This document shows, piece by piece, positions 23,276-24,604 of a DNA stretch of 24,604 bases. Every line of letters begins with the position of its first letter. The first letter of the stretch is position 1. The notes beneath the pieces were generated by a model, which saw nothing but the letters and a program-made list of their open reading frames with translations, did no database searches and had not been told where the DNA came from. Source of the DNA: an uncultured Clostridia bacterium. GTDB taxonomy: Bacteria > Bacillota > Clostridia > TANB77 > CAG-508. Both the position numbers and the translations under genes were made by a program. Location of the stretch: NCBI GenBank assembly GCA_947629805.1, contig CANRFE010000006.1:1-24604 (forward strand), written 5' to 3'.

Positions 23276-23314
23276 AAAGAAAGACAGGAATCAAGTTCCT
23301 GTCTTTCTTTTTTT
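23276..23314 (+). terminator. Terminator after SASP gene 1
   Basis: A 15-bp perfect stem (23276-23290 with 23296-23310), 5-nt loop and a T tail. Confidence 0.92.
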
Positions 23315-23370
23315 CTTACTTGTTCTTTGCTATTATATTTTACACAATACATCCTTTTTTGATAAATTTA

Positions 23371-23402
23371 CCAGTTTATTTTTATTCTTTTTGTACATTC
23401 TA
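23371..23402 (+). promoter_or_regulatory. Candidate forespore (sigma-G-like) promoter, SASP gene 2
   Basis: It has the same CCAGTTTATTTTTA block and CATTCTA (23396-23402) as upstream of the first SASP gene, at almost the same distance from the start codon. Confidence 0.45.
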
Positions 23403-23458
23403 TATAGTGAAAATAAATTTTACATTTTCAAATTTTAAATTTTCAGGAGGTGAAAAAA

Positions 23459-23653
23459 ATGACAAATTCAAATTCAAAAGTAGTTCCAGAAGCTAGAGAA
23501 GCTCTAAACAAATTCAAATATGAAGTAGCTAGCGAAGTTGGTGTAACTTTAAAAGACGGATACAATGGAAATTTATCTTCAAGAGATGCTGGTAGAATTG
23601 GTGGAAACATGGTTAGAAAATTAATTCAACAAGCTGAAAGCCAAATGAAATAA
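23459..23653 (+). CDS. Alpha/beta-type small acid-soluble spore protein, copy 2
   Basis: A 64-residue SASP, identical to copy 1 through GGNMVRKL and differing only in the last residues (IQQAESQMK instead of VETAEKQMANK). A GTG three codons earlier is in frame, but the ATG at 23459 follows AGGAGG and matches copy 1. It is a recent tandem duplication, with the promoter region also partly conserved. A bidirectional terminator follows. Confidence 0.96.
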   Translation: MTNSNSKVVPEAREALNKFKYEVASEVGVTLKDGYNGNLSSRDAGRIGGNMVRKLIQQAESQMK

Positions 23654-23673
23654 GTTGAAATTGTTTTTATAAC

Positions 23674-23707
23674 AAAAAAACAGGTGATTTTTATTCACCT
23701 GTTTTTT
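23674..23707. terminator. Bidirectional terminator between SASP gene 2 and hpf
   Basis: A stem of CAGGTGA/TCACCTG (23681-23687 with 23695-23701), extended by A and T runs that give a U tail on either strand. It serves both convergent genes. Its core resembles the centre of the palindrome at 16674-16749. Confidence 0.9.
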
Positions 23708-23715
23708 ACACAGTT

Positions 23716-24252
23716 TTAAATTTCTGGTTCTACTAAGCCATAATTTTTTCCATCTTTTAAACGATAAATTACATTGACCTTCTGCGTATCAATATTAATA
23801 AATACAAAGAAATTATTTTTTGTTCTTTCTTGTAATTCTAATTTGGCATCTTCTGGAGCCATTGGTTTTATTTCATAATAAATGGTTTTAATAATTTCAT
23901 TTTCTATTTCATGTCCTTCTATTCCACTTACTCCACTGTCTTTCATACGAATCGATTCAGTCATATTTTGCTTATCATTTTTTGTTTTCGTTTTACGAAT
24001 TTGCCCCTCTAGTATATCAATGTCTTTATCAATAGAAGCGTATAAATCTCTGTGTGCAGTTACTGCTCTATAAGTTTCTCCATTTGCTGTTACATGCAAT
24101 TCTGCTACTTGCTCTTTTCCTTCTGTTTTAATTGTTGCCAAAACATCAAATTCTTCTCCAAAATATTTGACTAATCTTTCCAACTTTCTTTCAATATAAT
24201 CTTTAATTGACTCTGTTGCTACAAAATCTTTTCCTGTAATTTTTATGTTCAT
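23716..24252 (-). CDS. hpf: Ribosome hibernation promoting factor, long form
   Basis: A 178-residue long HPF (RaiA family) that dimerises 70S ribosomes into inactive 100S particles in stationary phase. The N-terminal S30AE domain (about 1-100) starts MNIKITGKDFVATESIKDYI and contains VEL-type HVTANGETYRA. After a linker, the C-terminal dimerisation domain (about 120-178) has YYEIKPMAPEDAKLELQ and NNFFVFINIDTQKVNVIYRL. The ATG follows AAAGGAG. It has a near-consensus promoter and is monocistronic. Confidence 0.95.
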   Translation of the reverse strand: MNIKITGKDFVATESIKDYIERKLERLVKYFGEEFDVLATIKTEGKEQVAELHVTANGETYRAVTAHRDLYASIDKDIDILEGQIRKTKTKNDKQNMTESIRMKDSGVSGIEGHEIENEIIKTIYYEIKPMAPEDAKLELQERTKNNFFVFINIDTQKVNVIYRLKDGKNYGLVEPEI

Positions 24253-24302
24253 AAAAATTGCTCCTTTCCTTTTCTTGTTTTGCTTTTTTCTATTGTTCCT
24301 TT

Positions 24303-24331
24303 ATTATATCTTGTTTCTTTTATTTTTTCAA
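24303..24331 (-). promoter_or_regulatory. Sigma-A promoter for hpf
   Basis: On the minus strand TTGAAA (24326-24331), 17-nt spacer, perfect TATAAT (24303-24308). Confidence 0.75.
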
Positions 24332-24400
24332 ATATTTTATGTATTTTTTTCTTATTTTTTTCATTTTTACAAATTTTTGTAAACTTTTCTTTCGAAACTA

Positions 24401-24429
24401 TTGCAAAAATAGTGATTTTATGGTAGAAT
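24401..24429 (+). promoter_or_regulatory. Sigma-A promoter for rpsT
   Basis: TTGCAA (24401-24406), 17-nt spacer, TAGAAT (24424-24429), about 48 nt before the start codon. Confidence 0.7.
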
Positions 24430-24477
24430 TTTATTTGCTATATAAGGAAGTAAATCACTTAAAGGGGAGGTGCCAAT

Positions 24478-24604
24478 ATGCCAAATATTAAATCAGCAAT
24501 AAAACGTGTTAATATTATTGAAAAGAAAACTTTACAAAATAATATGGTAAAATCAGCTTATAAAACTGCTGTAAAAAATTTTGAATTAGCTGTATCAGAA
24601 GGAA
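24478..24604 (+). CDS. rpsT: 30S ribosomal protein S20 (5' part, runs off the window)
   Basis: The visible 42 residues begin MPNIKSAIKRVNIIEKKTLQ and continue with Lys/Ala-rich helical sequence typical of S20, which binds 16S rRNA early in 30S assembly. GGGGAGGTG lies upstream of the ATG. The gene is cut by the window end. Confidence 0.93.
   Translation, partial: MPNIKSAIKRVNIIEKKTLQNNMVKSAYKTAVKNFELAVSEG

Noticed and set aside
24253..24400. raiA-motif RNA upstream of hpf
   Set aside because: The hpf promoter lies only about 50 nt before the start codon, leaving no room for that roughly 200-nt RNA.
1..24604. tRNA, rRNA, CRISPR array, prophage or insertion-sequence genes
   Set aside because: I saw no cloverleaf with a TTCRA loop, no rRNA segments, no regularly spaced repeats and no transposase or phage proteins.

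Overview
The window is AT-rich DNA from a spore-forming Firmicute, most likely an uncultured anaerobic member of the Clostridia. The evidence is low GC, strong AGGAGG ribosome binding sites, consensus sigma-A promoters, T-tailed hairpin terminators, two alpha/beta-type small acid-soluble spore proteins, a 25-residue SpoVM, and the ctsR-mcsA-mcsB-clpC and rlmN-prpC-prkC-rsgA-rpe gene orders. Most genes are core housekeeping genes on the minus strand. I cannot place the species.

Layout. 1-3.1 kb: mtaB (minus), then an nfeD plus SPFH/stomatin-like pair (plus). 3.2-6.0 kb: rarA and ruvA, then a DUF2975 membrane protein followed by a YozG-type HTH regulator. 6.1-7.36 kb: a promoter-driven, highly structured non-coding stretch of about 620 nt, followed by a small membrane protein; I read this as an OLE RNA with its partner OapA. 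7.4-9.9 kb: a bactofilin-like membrane protein, a 47-residue Cys-rich peptide with a TTG start, nth, and on the plus strand a 49-residue membrane peptide and spoVM. 10.0-15.7 kb: rpmB and the rlmN-prpC-prkC-rsgA-rpe cluster. 15.8-21.4 kb: a CDF cation transporter converging on the CtsR-controlled ctsR-mcsA-mcsB-clpC operon, with a 38-bp-arm perfect palindrome between them. 21.4-24.6 kb: two small conserved-looking ORFs, a Cof-type HAD phosphatase, two SASP genes, hpf/raiA and the start of rpsT.

The most striking signal concerns translation. In about 7,000 codons I find the codon CGG in frame only three times: in the YozG-like regulator, in prpC and in rsgA. At each one the reading frame fails, and dropping the C of CGG (a +1 shift) restores the conserved family sequence with glycine at the shift point: PGDILEY, the rest of the PP2C domain, and the P-loop GVGKST. 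CGG is common out of frame, so the triplet itself is not avoided. This suggests CGG is unassigned or starved in this organism and is used as a +1 frameshift (or quadruplet CGGN = Gly) signal, similar in spirit to the pervasive shifting of Euplotes. The competing explanation is three independent sequence errors that share the same form.

The second notable system is the OLE RNA/OapA pair, a large RNA-membrane protein complex known mainly from extremophilic and anaerobic Firmicutes.
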